Of a stretch of DNA of 64,000 nucleotides, positions 44,532 to 52,880 are shown piece by piece (position 1 is the stretch's first letter; the number at the start of each line of letters is the position of its first letter). The position numbers and the translations under genes were made by a program. Source of the DNA: an uncultured Dermabacter sp. Its GTDB lineage: Bacteria > Actinomycetota > Actinomycetes > Actinomycetales > Dermabacteraceae. The stretch spans positions 59,505-123,504 of the forward strand of contig CAMXWV010000008.1 of the NCBI GenBank assembly GCA_947252755.1, in the 5' to 3' direction. The notes under the pieces are model-generated. The model made no database searches and had not been told where the DNA came from. It worked only from the letters and a program-made list of their open reading frames with translations.

Positions 44532-45632
44532 TCACTCGTGGCAACCGGAGACCCCAAGCGCGTCGGACAGTCGTGACACTGCCGGGTTCCACCGCAGAAT
44601 CTGCAGATCCGGGAGATGGTGCCACGCTGCCGGGTCCGCCCGAGTGACTGCGAGCGGCGGCGGCCCCCAGTTCGGCGGGTCGATCAGGTCATCCTTGAAC
44701 AGTCGAACCAGCCGAATCCCGTGCGCCTGGAACTCGCGCAGCGTCCGATCATCACGCGCAATCTGCTTCAACGACCCGTGTGAGCTACCCTGATAGTCGA
44801 AGGCGACCCGCTGCTCAGGCCACCACCCGTCCGATGGACGCGCGAACCGGCCCGGCGCGAGTGGGATCGGCACATTCAACAACGGCTCAGGTAGTCCCGC
44901 CGCCACGGCATGAAGCCGCACGGCCGTCTCCTGCGGCGAATCAGAGCCGACGCGCGCATACGTAAGCGCCGTTCTCAGCCGAGCGGATCCGGGGGTGCCG
45001 GAGAGCGCGTCGGCCAAACACGTGAGATCCGGGAGGGTGGCATGAGGTGTGCTGCGGCCTTCGTAGCGCAGGCGCGGCACCCGTACCAGGTGGTCGAGAA
45101 CCGCGACCGCCTCTTCGAACCAGAGTGATGGCATGAGCTGGAGCACGGTTCGCCCTCTGCTGAGCACCGGAATCTTGGTGGACAGCGTTGATTCCGGGCG
45201 GGGCGTGCCCGGGTCTGTCTGGAGTGGAATGGTGACCGACTCGGTGTGAAGCTCCAGGTCAGTGAGGCGCGTGGTGACAATCGTGGGTATGTACCGGTCG
45301 AGCTGGATCGGTTGGGCAACGCGCGCGATTGACCGAGGCAGTGCCAGATGGATCTGGCTGGAGGCTGTTCGAAGCAGCCGCCAGGGGAGCGGAAGTCCCC
45401 AGAGCAGAGCCGCGCTGATTCCGGCGGCGACTCGGCCCGGTCGCTGCGCGCAGACGGCTCGAAGCACATCTGCGCTGCTCGGAACGTCCCCGCGAACTCG
45501 GAAAATGCTCGCGCCGATGCGTTCGAACAATGGGCCGTCCAGGCGTCGATCCGTCACTCCGTACTGGCGGGCCTCGAAGCGGGTGAAGGCCCGATGCCGA
45601 AGCTGATCGGGCACCGATCGGAGATTCCCCAT
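44532..45632 (-). CDS. AbiEi-like wHTH protein with Vsr/DUF559-type C-terminal domain
   Basis: 366 aa from the ATG at 45632 (MGNLRSVP); the frame stays open to 46064 but that part is repetitive noncoding sequence. The N-terminus (HRAFTRFEARQYGVTDRRL) resembles the wHTH domain of AbiEi-like antitoxins. The C-terminus has a very-short-patch-repair/DUF559-like core (RVAFDYQGSSH ... ARDDRTLREFQAHGIRLVRL), with Asp and His in the positions expected for the fold. No ribosome site is obvious. Both ends of the gene lie next to copies of one palindromic element. Possible defence or mobile cassette; activity not known. Confidence 0.7.
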   Translation of the reverse strand: MGNLRSVPDQLRHRAFTRFEARQYGVTDRRLDGPLFERIGASIFRVRGDVPSSADVLRAVCAQRPGRVAAGISAALLWGLPLPWRLLRTASSQIHLALPRSIARVAQPIQLDRYIPTIVTTRLTDLELHTESVTIPLQTDPGTPRPESTLSTKIPVLSRGRTVLQLMPSLWFEEAVAVLDHLVRVPRLRYEGRSTPHATLPDLTCLADALSGTPGSARLRTALTYARVGSDSPQETAVRLHAVAAGLPEPLLNVPIPLAPGRFARPSDGWWPEQRVAFDYQGSSHGSLKQIARDDRTLREFQAHGIRLVRLFKDDLIDPPNWGPPPLAVTRADPAAWHHLPDLQILRWNPAVSRLSDALGVSGCHE

Positions 45633-45874
45633 GCACCGATCGTGAACGATGGGATGGCTCCGTGCTCGTGGGAGCCCGGGCGTGTGGACGAGTTGGCGGC
45701 CACAATGACCGGGGTGCGTGGGGGGGGGACTTGGGGGCTTGGTTCGTGGGTGGCGGGGCGCGGTTTGGCGGGGGTGCGTGGGGCTGGAGACTTTGGGGCC
45801 CGGTGAGCGAGGTCCGGTGTGCGGGTGAGCGGGGCGCGGGGCCTGGTTTGGGGGCGAGCGGTGCGCCCAATTCC

Positions 45875-45934
45875 CACGAGTGATACGGGATCCACCGTTC
45901 GGGGGTGGTTTTGGTGGATGGAGTATCACTCGTG
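45875..45934. repeat. Palindromic element, copy 2 (CGAGTGATAC type)
   Basis: Arms of 22 bp (45875-45896 and 45913-45934) beginning CACGAGTGATAC, matching at 19 of 22 positions, with a 16-nt loop. The arms are nearly identical to those at 44462-44516 while the loops differ, which suggests selection or mobility of the hairpin rather than simple duplication. Confidence 0.7.
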
Positions 45935-45940
45935 CGTTGA

Positions 45941-46046
45941 GGGCGGCGCCATGGAAGCGCCAGGGTGCGTTGAGGGCGGCGCCGGGACGAGCGGGGCGCG
46001 GCTCAGGACGAGCGCGGCCCGGGCGGCGCCATGGGAAGCGCCAGGG
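45941..46046. repeat. GC-rich direct repeats next to the isochorismatase gene
   Basis: GGGCGGCGCCATGGAAGCGC (45941-45960) recurs with one extra G at 46021-46046, and TGCGTTGAGGGCGGCGCC occurs at 45933-45950 and 45966-45983. Confidence 0.75.
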
Positions 46047-46060
46047 CGCGCGACGCCGTC

Positions 46061-46819
46061 TCAAGGGAGCGACGCGAGCACCTGGGCGGTTGATGCGAGC
46101 TGCACCTGCGGCGGGTACAGGCTCATCACGTGCGTGGCCGCGGCCCCGTTCTCAACTGTGGATGCGGCACAGGCGTCGGTCACCACGGTGATTCTGGCAC
46201 CCGCATCGGCAGCGGGCAGCACCGTGGAGATCACGCAGCAGTCCGTAGACACCCCGGTCACCACGAGGTCCGGCACTGGCGCGCCCCCGGTCGGGGTTGA
46301 AACGTCCCCGGTTGAAACGTCCCCGGTAGCGGTAGAAGCGCCCCCAGCCCCGGCTGGAGCGACCCCAGTCGCGGCTGAACCGGCCCCGGTCGGATCGACC
46401 CTGGCCGAACGACCCTCGCCCCCGGCCGCGGCGAGCACGCGCTGCAGCTGCGGACCCCATTTGCCGAACGTGGGCTCATCCACCACCGGGTGCGGGGAGA
46501 GCTCCGCAAATCCGGGCAACAGCGCATACAAGGGATCGTCCGCGGGAACATCGGCAAAGGGCCAGGCCTTGAAATAGTCGCCCCAGGCGGTGGACCGGTC
46601 AGCGGTAGGAAGCCAACGGGTCACGATCACCCGATCTTTGAAAGCGCGCGCCAGCTCAAGGATGCGCGGTTCGCACTCGGCCCAGAACGGGGAATACCAG
46701 TTGCTCGCGGGGTCGGCGAAAATGGCCTGGGGGTCCACGATCAGGAGAAATGCGCCCGATGAGAGCGCGCGTGCCAGCGCGGGCTCTGCGTCAGCCGCGC
46801 CCGGAACACGCTCACCCAT
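46061..46819 (-). CDS. Isochorismatase-family cysteine hydrolase
   Basis: 252 aa. The catalytic triad of the family is visible as D29 (LIVDPQ), K120 (FGKWG) and C195 (GVSTDCCV). Between K120 and C195, residues about 134-180 form a Gly/Ala/Thr-rich insert with repeated GDVST/TGVAPAG units, encoded by imperfect tandem DNA repeats (about 46280-46400), absent from normal members. The start overlaps the NCS1 permease stop by 8 bp, so the two are co-translated. Family members hydrolyse isochorismate, nicotinamide or N-carbamoyl compounds; with an NCS1 permease, a nucleobase- or hydantoin-related amide is a reasonable guess only. Confidence 0.85.
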   Translation of the reverse strand: MGERVPGAADAEPALARALSSGAFLLIVDPQAIFADPASNWYSPFWAECEPRILELARAFKDRVIVTRWLPTADRSTAWGDYFKAWPFADVPADDPLYALLPGFAELSPHPVVDEPTFGKWGPQLQRVLAAAGGEGRSARVDPTGAGSAATGVAPAGAGGASTATGDVSTGDVSTPTGGAPVPDLVVTGVSTDCCVISTVLPAADAGARITVVTDACAASTVENGAAATHVMSLYPPQVQLASTAQVLASLP

Positions 46820-48386
46820 GGAGTTCCAGGCCTTCTTCCTGGCGGCGGATGCGGCCGCGTCGGGCGATGATCGTGACCAGGAACCCGATCAGCAGCGCCA
46901 GCAGCACGCCCAGGTTCGAGTACGCCCAGTCACCCTCCCAGTAGCCTTCCGCAGCGTTGAACGAGCCCAGGCCGAGCGGCTCCAGCAGGTAGCCCTGCCA
47001 GTTGTTCCAGCTCGCCTCAGCGGCGAACGTGTTCACCACAAGACCCCAGCCCACCAGGCATGCCACGGCCATCGCGGCCAGGGACGTCCAATCGAACGCG
47101 CCGTAGCGGCCGTTCGCGTCGAACAGGGCGGGTTCGTCGTAGAGGGCGCGTCGGGTGAGGATGTCCGCGATCAGAATGCCCGCCCACGCTGCGAGCGGAA
47201 CACCGAGCGTGATCAGGAAGGACTGGAACGGGCCGATGAACGACTGTGCGAAGAACACCACCCAGATCGTGCCGATCGTGAGGATGATGCCGTCCAGGGC
47301 GGCCGCGGCCGGTCGGGGGATGGAGATGCCCAGGCTCAGCAGCGTCAGGCCGGAGGAGTAGATGCCGAGCACCGCACCGGACACGAGTGTCAGCACCGCC
47401 ACGATCCAGAACGGGATCAGCGCCCACAGCGGCAGCAGCGAGGCGAGCGCACCGATCGGGTCATCGCCCACTTTCGCCATGAAGTCCGCGTCGGATCCGG
47501 CGAGCAGCAGACCGAACGTCACTAGGATCACCGGGGCTGCGGAGCCGCCGATCGTATTCCACAGCACGATGGAGGAGTCCGACGCGCTCCGCTTCTGGTA
47601 CCGGGACCAGTCAGCAGCGATATTGATCCATCCCAGGCCGAACCCGGTCATCGCCATGACGAGCGCGCCGATTGTGGCCTGCAGGGAGCCGTGCGGCATG
47701 GCGAGCACCCGGTCGAAGTGGATGTGCGGGATCACCAGGATCATGAACAGGATTGTGAACGCGCCGGTGGCCCAGGTGAGGATCGACTGCATCTTCATGA
47801 TCGTGTGGTAGCCCAGCACCGACGCGGCCACGATCAGCGCCGCGATCACAATCGCAGCGATGACCTGCACGGTTGTGCCGGTGGCGATGCCGAGCTCGGA
47901 GAACACGGTGGACGTGGCGAGCACCGCGGAGATCGCGAGCATCGTTTCCCAGCCGATTGAGGTGAGCCAGGAGAAGATGCCCGGCACCTTCTGCCCGTGC
48001 ACACCGAACGCGGCGCGGGACAGGACCATGGTGGGCACGGAGCCGCGTTTGCCGGCGATGGCGATCAGGCCGCACAGCATGAACGAGATGATCACGCCCA
48101 GGACCGCCACGATTGTGGCCTGCAGGAATGAGATGCCGAAGCCGAGGATCCATGAGCCGTAGCTCATGCCGAACACGGACACGTTCGCGGCGAACCACGG
48201 CCAGAACAGGTCATGCGGCTTTGCGGTGCGTTCTGCTTCGGTGATGACGTCGATCCCGTTGCGTTCAATGAGGCCCGGGGTGATGGGCGCGGCCGCATTC
48301 GCGGGGGGAGCGCCCGCAACAGATGAGCCGGACGGGCCGCCGGCAGCAGAGGAGGGGGGACCGGAGGGGGAGGGGACAGAGCTCAC
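46812..48386 (-). CDS. NCS1-family nucleobase/cytosine permease
   Basis: 524 aa with about 12 TM segments. The N-terminus has an acidic/Pro-rich cytoplasmic part and then GLIERNGIDVITEAER, FWPWFAANVSVFGMSYG and the helix-1 region typical of NCS1. GFGLGWINIAADWSRYQ near residue 250 is characteristic of the CodB/PurC group. GTG start with GAGGTG five bases upstream. It imports a purine, pyrimidine, hydantoin or related base by cation symport. First gene of a two-gene operon with the cysteine hydrolase. Confidence 0.9.
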   Translation of the reverse strand: MSSVPSPSGPPSSAAGGPSGSSVAGAPPANAAAPITPGLIERNGIDVITEAERTAKPHDLFWPWFAANVSVFGMSYGSWILGFGISFLQATIVAVLGVIISFMLCGLIAIAGKRGSVPTMVLSRAAFGVHGQKVPGIFSWLTSIGWETMLAISAVLATSTVFSELGIATGTTVQVIAAIVIAALIVAASVLGYHTIMKMQSILTWATGAFTILFMILVIPHIHFDRVLAMPHGSLQATIGALVMAMTGFGLGWINIAADWSRYQKRSASDSSIVLWNTIGGSAAPVILVTFGLLLAGSDADFMAKVGDDPIGALASLLPLWALIPFWIVAVLTLVSGAVLGIYSSGLTLLSLGISIPRPAAAALDGIILTIGTIWVVFFAQSFIGPFQSFLITLGVPLAAWAGILIADILTRRALYDEPALFDANGRYGAFDWTSLAAMAVACLVGWGLVVNTFAAEASWNNWQGYLLEPLGLGSFNAAEGYWEGDWAYSNLGVLLALLIGFLVTIIARRGRIRRQEEGLELHG

Positions 48387-48558
48387 AGGGGCACCTCGGT
48401 AACGCCGGAAGGGTGAGTGGCTGACGATTGGGACCCATCATAGGCGTGAGCGGGCCGGGGAGCGGTGCCGGCCCGCCGTCTGGGCGCGGGGGCTAGGGGT
48501 AGGAGATGGGCGCGGGCGCGGGGGCAGAGTCAGCGGCGGGTGCAGGAGTTGGGCGAAC

Positions 48559-49362
48559 TCAGGTGTTGCCGGCGATGTCCGCCAGGAGCGCACTGTGGGC
48601 CTCGCGCATGCCCTCGTTGCTGAGGCGATCATCCACCACAACGGTTCCAGCACTCACCCGGTCGATATAGCGCCGGTCCGCCTCCCACCGCGCGAACGAC
48701 GCATCCGCCCCGAACGCCACGGACCCATGCCCGGGAATCAGCACGTCCGCCTGTTCAACGAAGGGACGGAGCGCGTCGAGCCCGGCGGAGTACGCGGCAA
48801 GGTTGCCCGCGGTGTAGGGGAGGGGGAGTTCACGGTCGCTGAGCATGTCCCCGGCGATGAGCACACGCTGCGCGGGCAGCCAGATCGCGGTGTGGCCTGG
48901 GCAGTGGCCGTGATGGATGATGAACTGCGGGTCGAACCCGGCAGGCACAGTGCCATGTGGCATCCAGATGCGGGACCGATCAGTGGGGGAGCGAGGCGGC
49001 TCCTGCAACCGGCCCACCAGCTCCCCGAGCTCCGTGCCCACGAACCCTTCGCCGAGCGCGGCGAGCATCTCAGCTCGATGCTCCGCTGCGAGCCGCACCG
49101 TGTGCTCCGAACCGAAGCGTGGTGCATCCCCGAAGCCCGGATGCCACAGCACATGGTCATGGTGCGCGTGCGTAGCGAAACCACCCGATACCCGCAAGCC
49201 GCGAAACTCCAGCTCAGCAGCAATATCAGCGAGCTCATCCGGCTCCCACGCCGGATCCACCAGCATCGCTTCCGCAACGGAGCAGAGGATCACCGAGTTC
49301 GTGCTCTCCCGCCGGGAGGCGGCCACGATCACGCCCGGCGCAACATCCAGAAAGTCAGTCAT
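48559..49362 (-). CDS. Metallo-beta-lactamase-fold hydrolase
   Basis: 267 aa from the ATG at 49362; the frame upstream is open but Arg-rich. The zinc motif HxHxDH is HAHHDH near residue 63, with later metal ligands in GHCPGHTAIW (H near 155), IAGDMLS (D near 173) and PGHG (H near 216). Glyoxalase II-like architecture; such enzymes hydrolyse thioesters or related bonds. The upstream small frame (49359-49520) overlaps its start by ATGA. No regulator is adjacent. Confidence 0.87.
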   Translation of the reverse strand: MTDFLDVAPGVIVAASRRESTNSVILCSVAEAMLVDPAWEPDELADIAAELEFRGLRVSGGFATHAHHDHVLWHPGFGDAPRFGSEHTVRLAAEHRAEMLAALGEGFVGTELGELVGRLQEPPRSPTDRSRIWMPHGTVPAGFDPQFIIHHGHCPGHTAIWLPAQRVLIAGDMLSDRELPLPYTAGNLAAYSAGLDALRPFVEQADVLIPGHGSVAFGADASFARWEADRRYIDRVSAGTVVVDDRLSNEGMREAHSALLADIAGNT

Positions 49363-49520
49363 GCGCTCACGCTGCCTGCACCGCTCAGTGGCCCCGCGCT
49401 CGCGGCGCCGACGCGGACCTGCGTGGTCCCGTCCACCCGCCCGGACCAGGAAACAGCTCGCCCGGACCAAGGCACATCACCGGACCAGAGACCATCAGCG
49501 GCCGCAGCAGAAACGTTCAT
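49359..49520 (-). CDS. Possible 53-aa small ORF coupled to the MBL-fold gene
   Basis: ATG at 49520, stop overlapping the next gene start (ATGA). The peptide contains three W-S-G repeats (LWSGDVPWSGRAVSWSGR). A ribosome site is weak (AGGA 10 bases upstream). Supported mainly by the overlap; it could equally be chance. Confidence 0.25.
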   Translation of the reverse strand: MNVSAAAADGLWSGDVPWSGRAVSWSGRVDGTTQVRVGAASAGPLSGAGSVSA

Positions 49521-49535
49521 ACCCCCATCCTGGCA

Positions 49536-49593
49536 TGGGCGCGCGCAGGGATCGGGCGAGGGGTTGGGCGCGCGCAGGGATCGGGCGAGGGGT
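49536..49593. repeat. 29-bp tandem duplication
   Basis: Two perfect adjacent copies (49536-49564 and 49565-49593) of a 29-bp unit beginning TGGGCGCGCGCAGGGATCGG. Confidence 0.9.
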
Positions 49594-49744
49594 GTGCTAA
49601 GAGCCCGGGTGAGGGGTGAGGTCGTGGTCGGGTGGGTGAGGTGGTGGTTGAGGGGGATGGGGTGAGGTCTTGGCTGAAGGGATAGGTGTCCGGCATGGTG
49701 CGGGGTTGGCGGCGCGGCTTGATCGCAGCAATCAGTCACAGCAA

Positions 49745-49775
49745 GGGCCGCGCACCCTTCATCGGTGCACGGCCC
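49745..49775. terminator. Hairpin upstream of the cas operon
   Basis: A 12-bp stem with one mismatch (GGGCCGCGCACC with GGTGCACGGCCC) and a 7-nt loop, without a T-tract. It may insulate the cas operon from upstream transcription. Confidence 0.5.
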
Positions 49776-49952
49776 TCAGCGTCCCCGCCCGGTGCGGGGC
49801 GAACGGCGCTCCCGCTATCGAGCAAGGGCTCATCCCTGCGCGGCAGGGCGGCAGGAGCGCGTAGCCAATGTAGCGAGGAGCTCTCGATCCATGCACGGGA
49901 CAGATCCGGCACAGTTTTTAGCAACTTGCTCGATTGGGGGAGGTAGAGGGGG

Positions 49953-49981
49953 TTGCAGCTTCTGATTCCGGCCGCTATGAT
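49953..49981 (+). promoter_or_regulatory. Sigma-70 promoter of the cas operon
   Basis: TTGCAG (49953-49958), a 17-bp spacer and TATGAT (49976-49981), near consensus for the housekeeping sigma factor. A transcript would start near 49988, about 46 bp before the cas3 ATG. Confidence 0.8.
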
Positions 49982-49992
49982 GTGAGTCATAG
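49975..49992. promoter_or_regulatory. Palindrome over the cas promoter -10 and start site
   Basis: CTATGA-TGTGAG-TCATAG, a perfect 6-bp inverted repeat with a 6-nt centre, covering the -10 box and the predicted start. A repressor bound here would silence the whole operon. Confidence 0.55.
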
Positions 49993-50033
49993 GCCGAAGC
50001 ACAGATGCTCGGCACATGTCTGAAGGAGGGGCC

Positions 50034-52880
50034 ATGTCAGTTGAGAAGCGGGCATGGGCCATGTGGGCCAAGTCCGGTGACGGCGTCGACTGGCTCCCCT
50101 TGCCCCAGCATCTCTCAGACAGTCTCGCGGTTGCTGGCGTTTTGTGGGATCGATGGGTCCCCGATTCCCTAATCGAGCTGATCCGGCGGCAGACGGGTCT
50201 TGAGCAAGAAACCGCGAAGTCTCTTCTCATGTTTCTTACCGGTTCGCATGACCTGGGGAAAGCAACCGTCACCTTTCAGACCATGCTCGATCGCGCACCT
50301 GGATACGAGCACTTCTCTGACCGGCTCCGGCGAGCTGGCCTTGACACGACTATGACCGCTGGGGAAGCGCTGATGCCGAGATTCCGCCACGAAGTGGCAT
50401 CCGGCGTTCTCCTGTGCCAGTGGCTGCAGAAACAGGGCATCGAATGGGAGGTGGCTCAGAGCTGCGCAAACGTGGTTGATGCGCATCATGGGCGCGCTAG
50501 TGACCCCCAGATTGTTCGGAGCGCGGAATCATTTCTTCCCGCGTACCCGCCAGCATGGACGGAGGTTCACGAGTGGTTGCTGGACCGCGCTGCCGCAAAG
50601 TCCAACGTGCACCAGGTTCTGGAAACTCTCCGTGCGATCCCGATTCAGACCCAGATTCTCCTATCCGGCTTGGTCATCATGGCGGACTGGATCGCGTCGA
50701 ACCCCGACGCCTTCCCGTTGGAAGCCGTGGCAGATCAGATTCAGCGACTGGAAGACGGACTGAGCGCGGTTGACCTGACGCTTCCGTGGGTGGCAGACAG
50801 CCAGGGCGCATCGACAGATGAGCTGTATCGTCTGCGATTCGGATGGTCGGAAGAGATGGCTCCCCGGCCAGCCCAAGCGGCCACCGTTGATGCCGCTCGC
50901 GCCGCGCGTGGACCAGCAATGATCATTCTGGAAGCCCCCACCGGTAACGGAAAAACAGAAGCGGCATTTGCTGCCGCAGAAGTGCTTGCGGAAGCACACG
51001 GTGCTGGCGGGGTCATGGTGGCTGCGCCGACCATGTCCACCGCAAACGGGCTGTTCAGCCGGTTCCTTCAGTGGATTCAGCGCGCATCCCGTGCTGGCGA
51101 AGTGAACTCACTGTTCCTTGCCCACTCTCGAGCAGTGCTCATGGACGAGTATCGCTCCCTGCGCTTTACGGGTGTTGGGCCCGACGCGCCCAGTTCAGAC
51201 ACGGGTGATGTCATCGCATCCCAGTGGATGTCCGGACGCAAAAAGGGGATCCTGTCCAACTTCGTGATCGGAACAGTTGACCAAGTTCTGCTCATGGCGC
51301 TGCAGGCGAAGCATTCGATGCTGCGTCACCTTGGACTGGCCGGAAAAGTTGTCATCATCGATGAGGTGCACAGCTACGACACGTACATGTCCATGTACCT
51401 GCACACGGCGCTGCGCTGGCTGGCATCCTATGGAGCCTCGGTGATTCTCCTGTCCGCAACACTGCCTGTGCAGCAGAAAGAAGAGCTGGCCTCCGCCTAC
51501 CGCGAAGGGCTCCGTGGGTTTCAGAGGACTCCTGGAAAACGTGCGCCCATCTCGCTCGGGGATGCGTACCCGGCAGTGACGGTTGTCAGCGCTGATGGCA
51601 TCTCTGAAACCAGTATTCCGCTGGGAGACGTGGAAGCGACGGTGACGGTCTCCGAGATCGGCGATGAGGACACGGACCTGAATCACGCCGTTGATGGGCT
51701 GCTTCAGGATGGAGGTTGTCTGCTCGTCATCTGCAACACCGTGAAGCGGGCACAGATGGCGTTCACCGCGCTCAACGGCCGCTATCCCGGTGACGTGGAA
51801 CTTCACCACGCCGCGTTCCCCGCTTCTGAACGATCTGAGCGTGAAGATCGGCTGCGTGCCCGGCTTGGTCCCGGTGCGCACCGTGGGGAAGGTCGGCCTC
51901 TTCGCCGGATCGTGGTGGCAACCCAGGTGGCAGAGCAGAGCCTGGACATCGATGTGGATGCTCTCATCACCGATATTGCACCGATGGACCTTCTCATCCA
52001 GCGAATCGGGCGGCTCCACCGCCATCAACGGCCCATCAGTGACCGGCCCGAGCACCTTCGCCGCCCCCAGGTTCTGATCCGCGGTATCCTTGGCACAGGC
52101 GATGCCGATGCACCTGAGTTTGATGGCGGTGCGGAAGCCGTATATGGGCGAAAGCATCTCCTCAGCGCCTACGCACTGATCCGCAAGGACCTGAACAACA
52201 CTGGATTCCAGCGGCCGCATGACGTGGCGCATCTGGTGCAGACGGCCTATAACCCTCAGCCGCCCATCCCCGAGGTGTGGAGTGAAGCGTGGCAGCAGGC
52301 GTGCGATGTGGACGAGGCGGCGCGCACTCAGCAGCGGGCACGCGCAGCAACCTACCGGTTCCCGGAGCCGAAGCAGGCAATCGATCTGGCGGACCTGTTC
52401 TCGCGGTTCTATGAGACACGCCGGAGTGCATCTGACAGCGAAGAGTTCGGTCTTGCCCAGGTCAGAGACAGCAGCCCCACTCTGGAAGTCATTCCGATCG
52501 TCACTGACGCCGATGGCTACCGGCCCCTGACTGGGGCACAGGCGGATGATTCCGCGGTGTGGCTCACTTCCGATCAGCCCGTGGACAGCGCAACGGCATG
52601 GCAGCTTGCAACCAGTGTGCTGCGTTTGCCGAGCTGGGTGGGACGCAACCCGCGAGCACTCGATGAGCTTATCGGGGAGCTTGAACTCGCCACTCCTCTC
52701 GGGTGGCGGAAAGACCCGTTGCTCAAGGGCCTGATCGCGCTGCCATTCAGTACCGCGCTGACAACAGCCATCCTTGGCAAAGATCTTCTGTATTCCACTG
52801 AACTTGGCCTGGTCACTCTCGACGAGGACCTCGCCCTGAATCACTCACCAGCTTTCGAAGGGGATAACAATGGGCGCTAA
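50034..52880 (+). CDS. cas3: Cas3 nuclease-helicase, type I-E
   Basis: 948 aa. The ATG at 50034 is preceded by AAGGAGG at 6 bp; an upstream in-frame ATG (50016) lacks this. The N-terminal HD nuclease shows SHDLGK near residue 71, RHEVASG near 120 and DAHHG near 150. The SF2 helicase has Walker A APTGNGKTEAAF near residue 302, DEVH near 442, SATLP near 477, and motifs V-VI in ATQVAEQSLDIDVDAL to QRIGRLHRH near 620-665. It is recruited by Cascade to degrade target DNA. First gene of the operon; its stop overlaps the cse1 start by 11 bp. Confidence 0.97.
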   Translation: MSVEKRAWAMWAKSGDGVDWLPLPQHLSDSLAVAGVLWDRWVPDSLIELIRRQTGLEQETAKSLLMFLTGSHDLGKATVTFQTMLDRAPGYEHFSDRLRRAGLDTTMTAGEALMPRFRHEVASGVLLCQWLQKQGIEWEVAQSCANVVDAHHGRASDPQIVRSAESFLPAYPPAWTEVHEWLLDRAAAKSNVHQVLETLRAIPIQTQILLSGLVIMADWIASNPDAFPLEAVADQIQRLEDGLSAVDLTLPWVADSQGASTDELYRLRFGWSEEMAPRPAQAATVDAARAARGPAMIILEAPTGNGKTEAAFAAAEVLAEAHGAGGVMVAAPTMSTANGLFSRFLQWIQRASRAGEVNSLFLAHSRAVLMDEYRSLRFTGVGPDAPSSDTGDVIASQWMSGRKKGILSNFVIGTVDQVLLMALQAKHSMLRHLGLAGKVVIIDEVHSYDTYMSMYLHTALRWLASYGASVILLSATLPVQQKEELASAYREGLRGFQRTPGKRAPISLGDAYPAVTVVSADGISETSIPLGDVEATVTVSEIGDEDTDLNHAVDGLLQDGGCLLVICNTVKRAQMAFTALNGRYPGDVELHHAAFPASERSEREDRLRARLGPGAHRGEGRPLRRIVVATQVAEQSLDIDVDALITDIAPMDLLIQRIGRLHRHQRPISDRPEHLRRPQVLIRGILGTGDADAPEFDGGAEAVYGRKHLLSAYALIRKDLNNTGFQRPHDVAHLVQTAYNPQPPIPEVWSEAWQQACDVDEAARTQQRARAATYRFPEPKQAIDLADLFSRFYETRRSASDSEEFGLAQVRDSSPTLEVIPIVTDADGYRPLTGAQADDSAVWLTSDQPVDSATAWQLATSVLRLPSWVGRNPRALDELIGELELATPLGWRKDPLLKGLIALPFSTALTTAILGKDLLYSTELGLVTLDEDLALNHSPAFEGDNNGR

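Larger units (their letters stand above)
45633..46060. other. Repeat-rich intergenic region
   Basis: About 430 bp without a gene. It has a run of nine G (45720-45728), a very G-rich stretch to about 45860, the second palindromic element (45875-45934) and then GC-rich direct repeats (45941-46046). Confidence 0.6.
49594..50033. other. Intergenic region upstream of the cas operon
   Basis: About 440 bp with no supported gene. It contains G-rich GGTGAGGT-type repeats (49605-49675), the hairpin at 49745-49775 and the cas promoter. Open frames here look like composition noise. Confidence 0.6.

Noticed and set aside
42919..44625. 568-codon minus-strand frame opposite the ABC exporter
   Set aside because: No domain features; the opposite strand has all the ABC motifs in order.
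49686..49946. 86-codon plus-strand frame before the cas operon
   Set aside because: It covers the hairpin at 49745-49775, has no ribosome site and a shadow-like composition.
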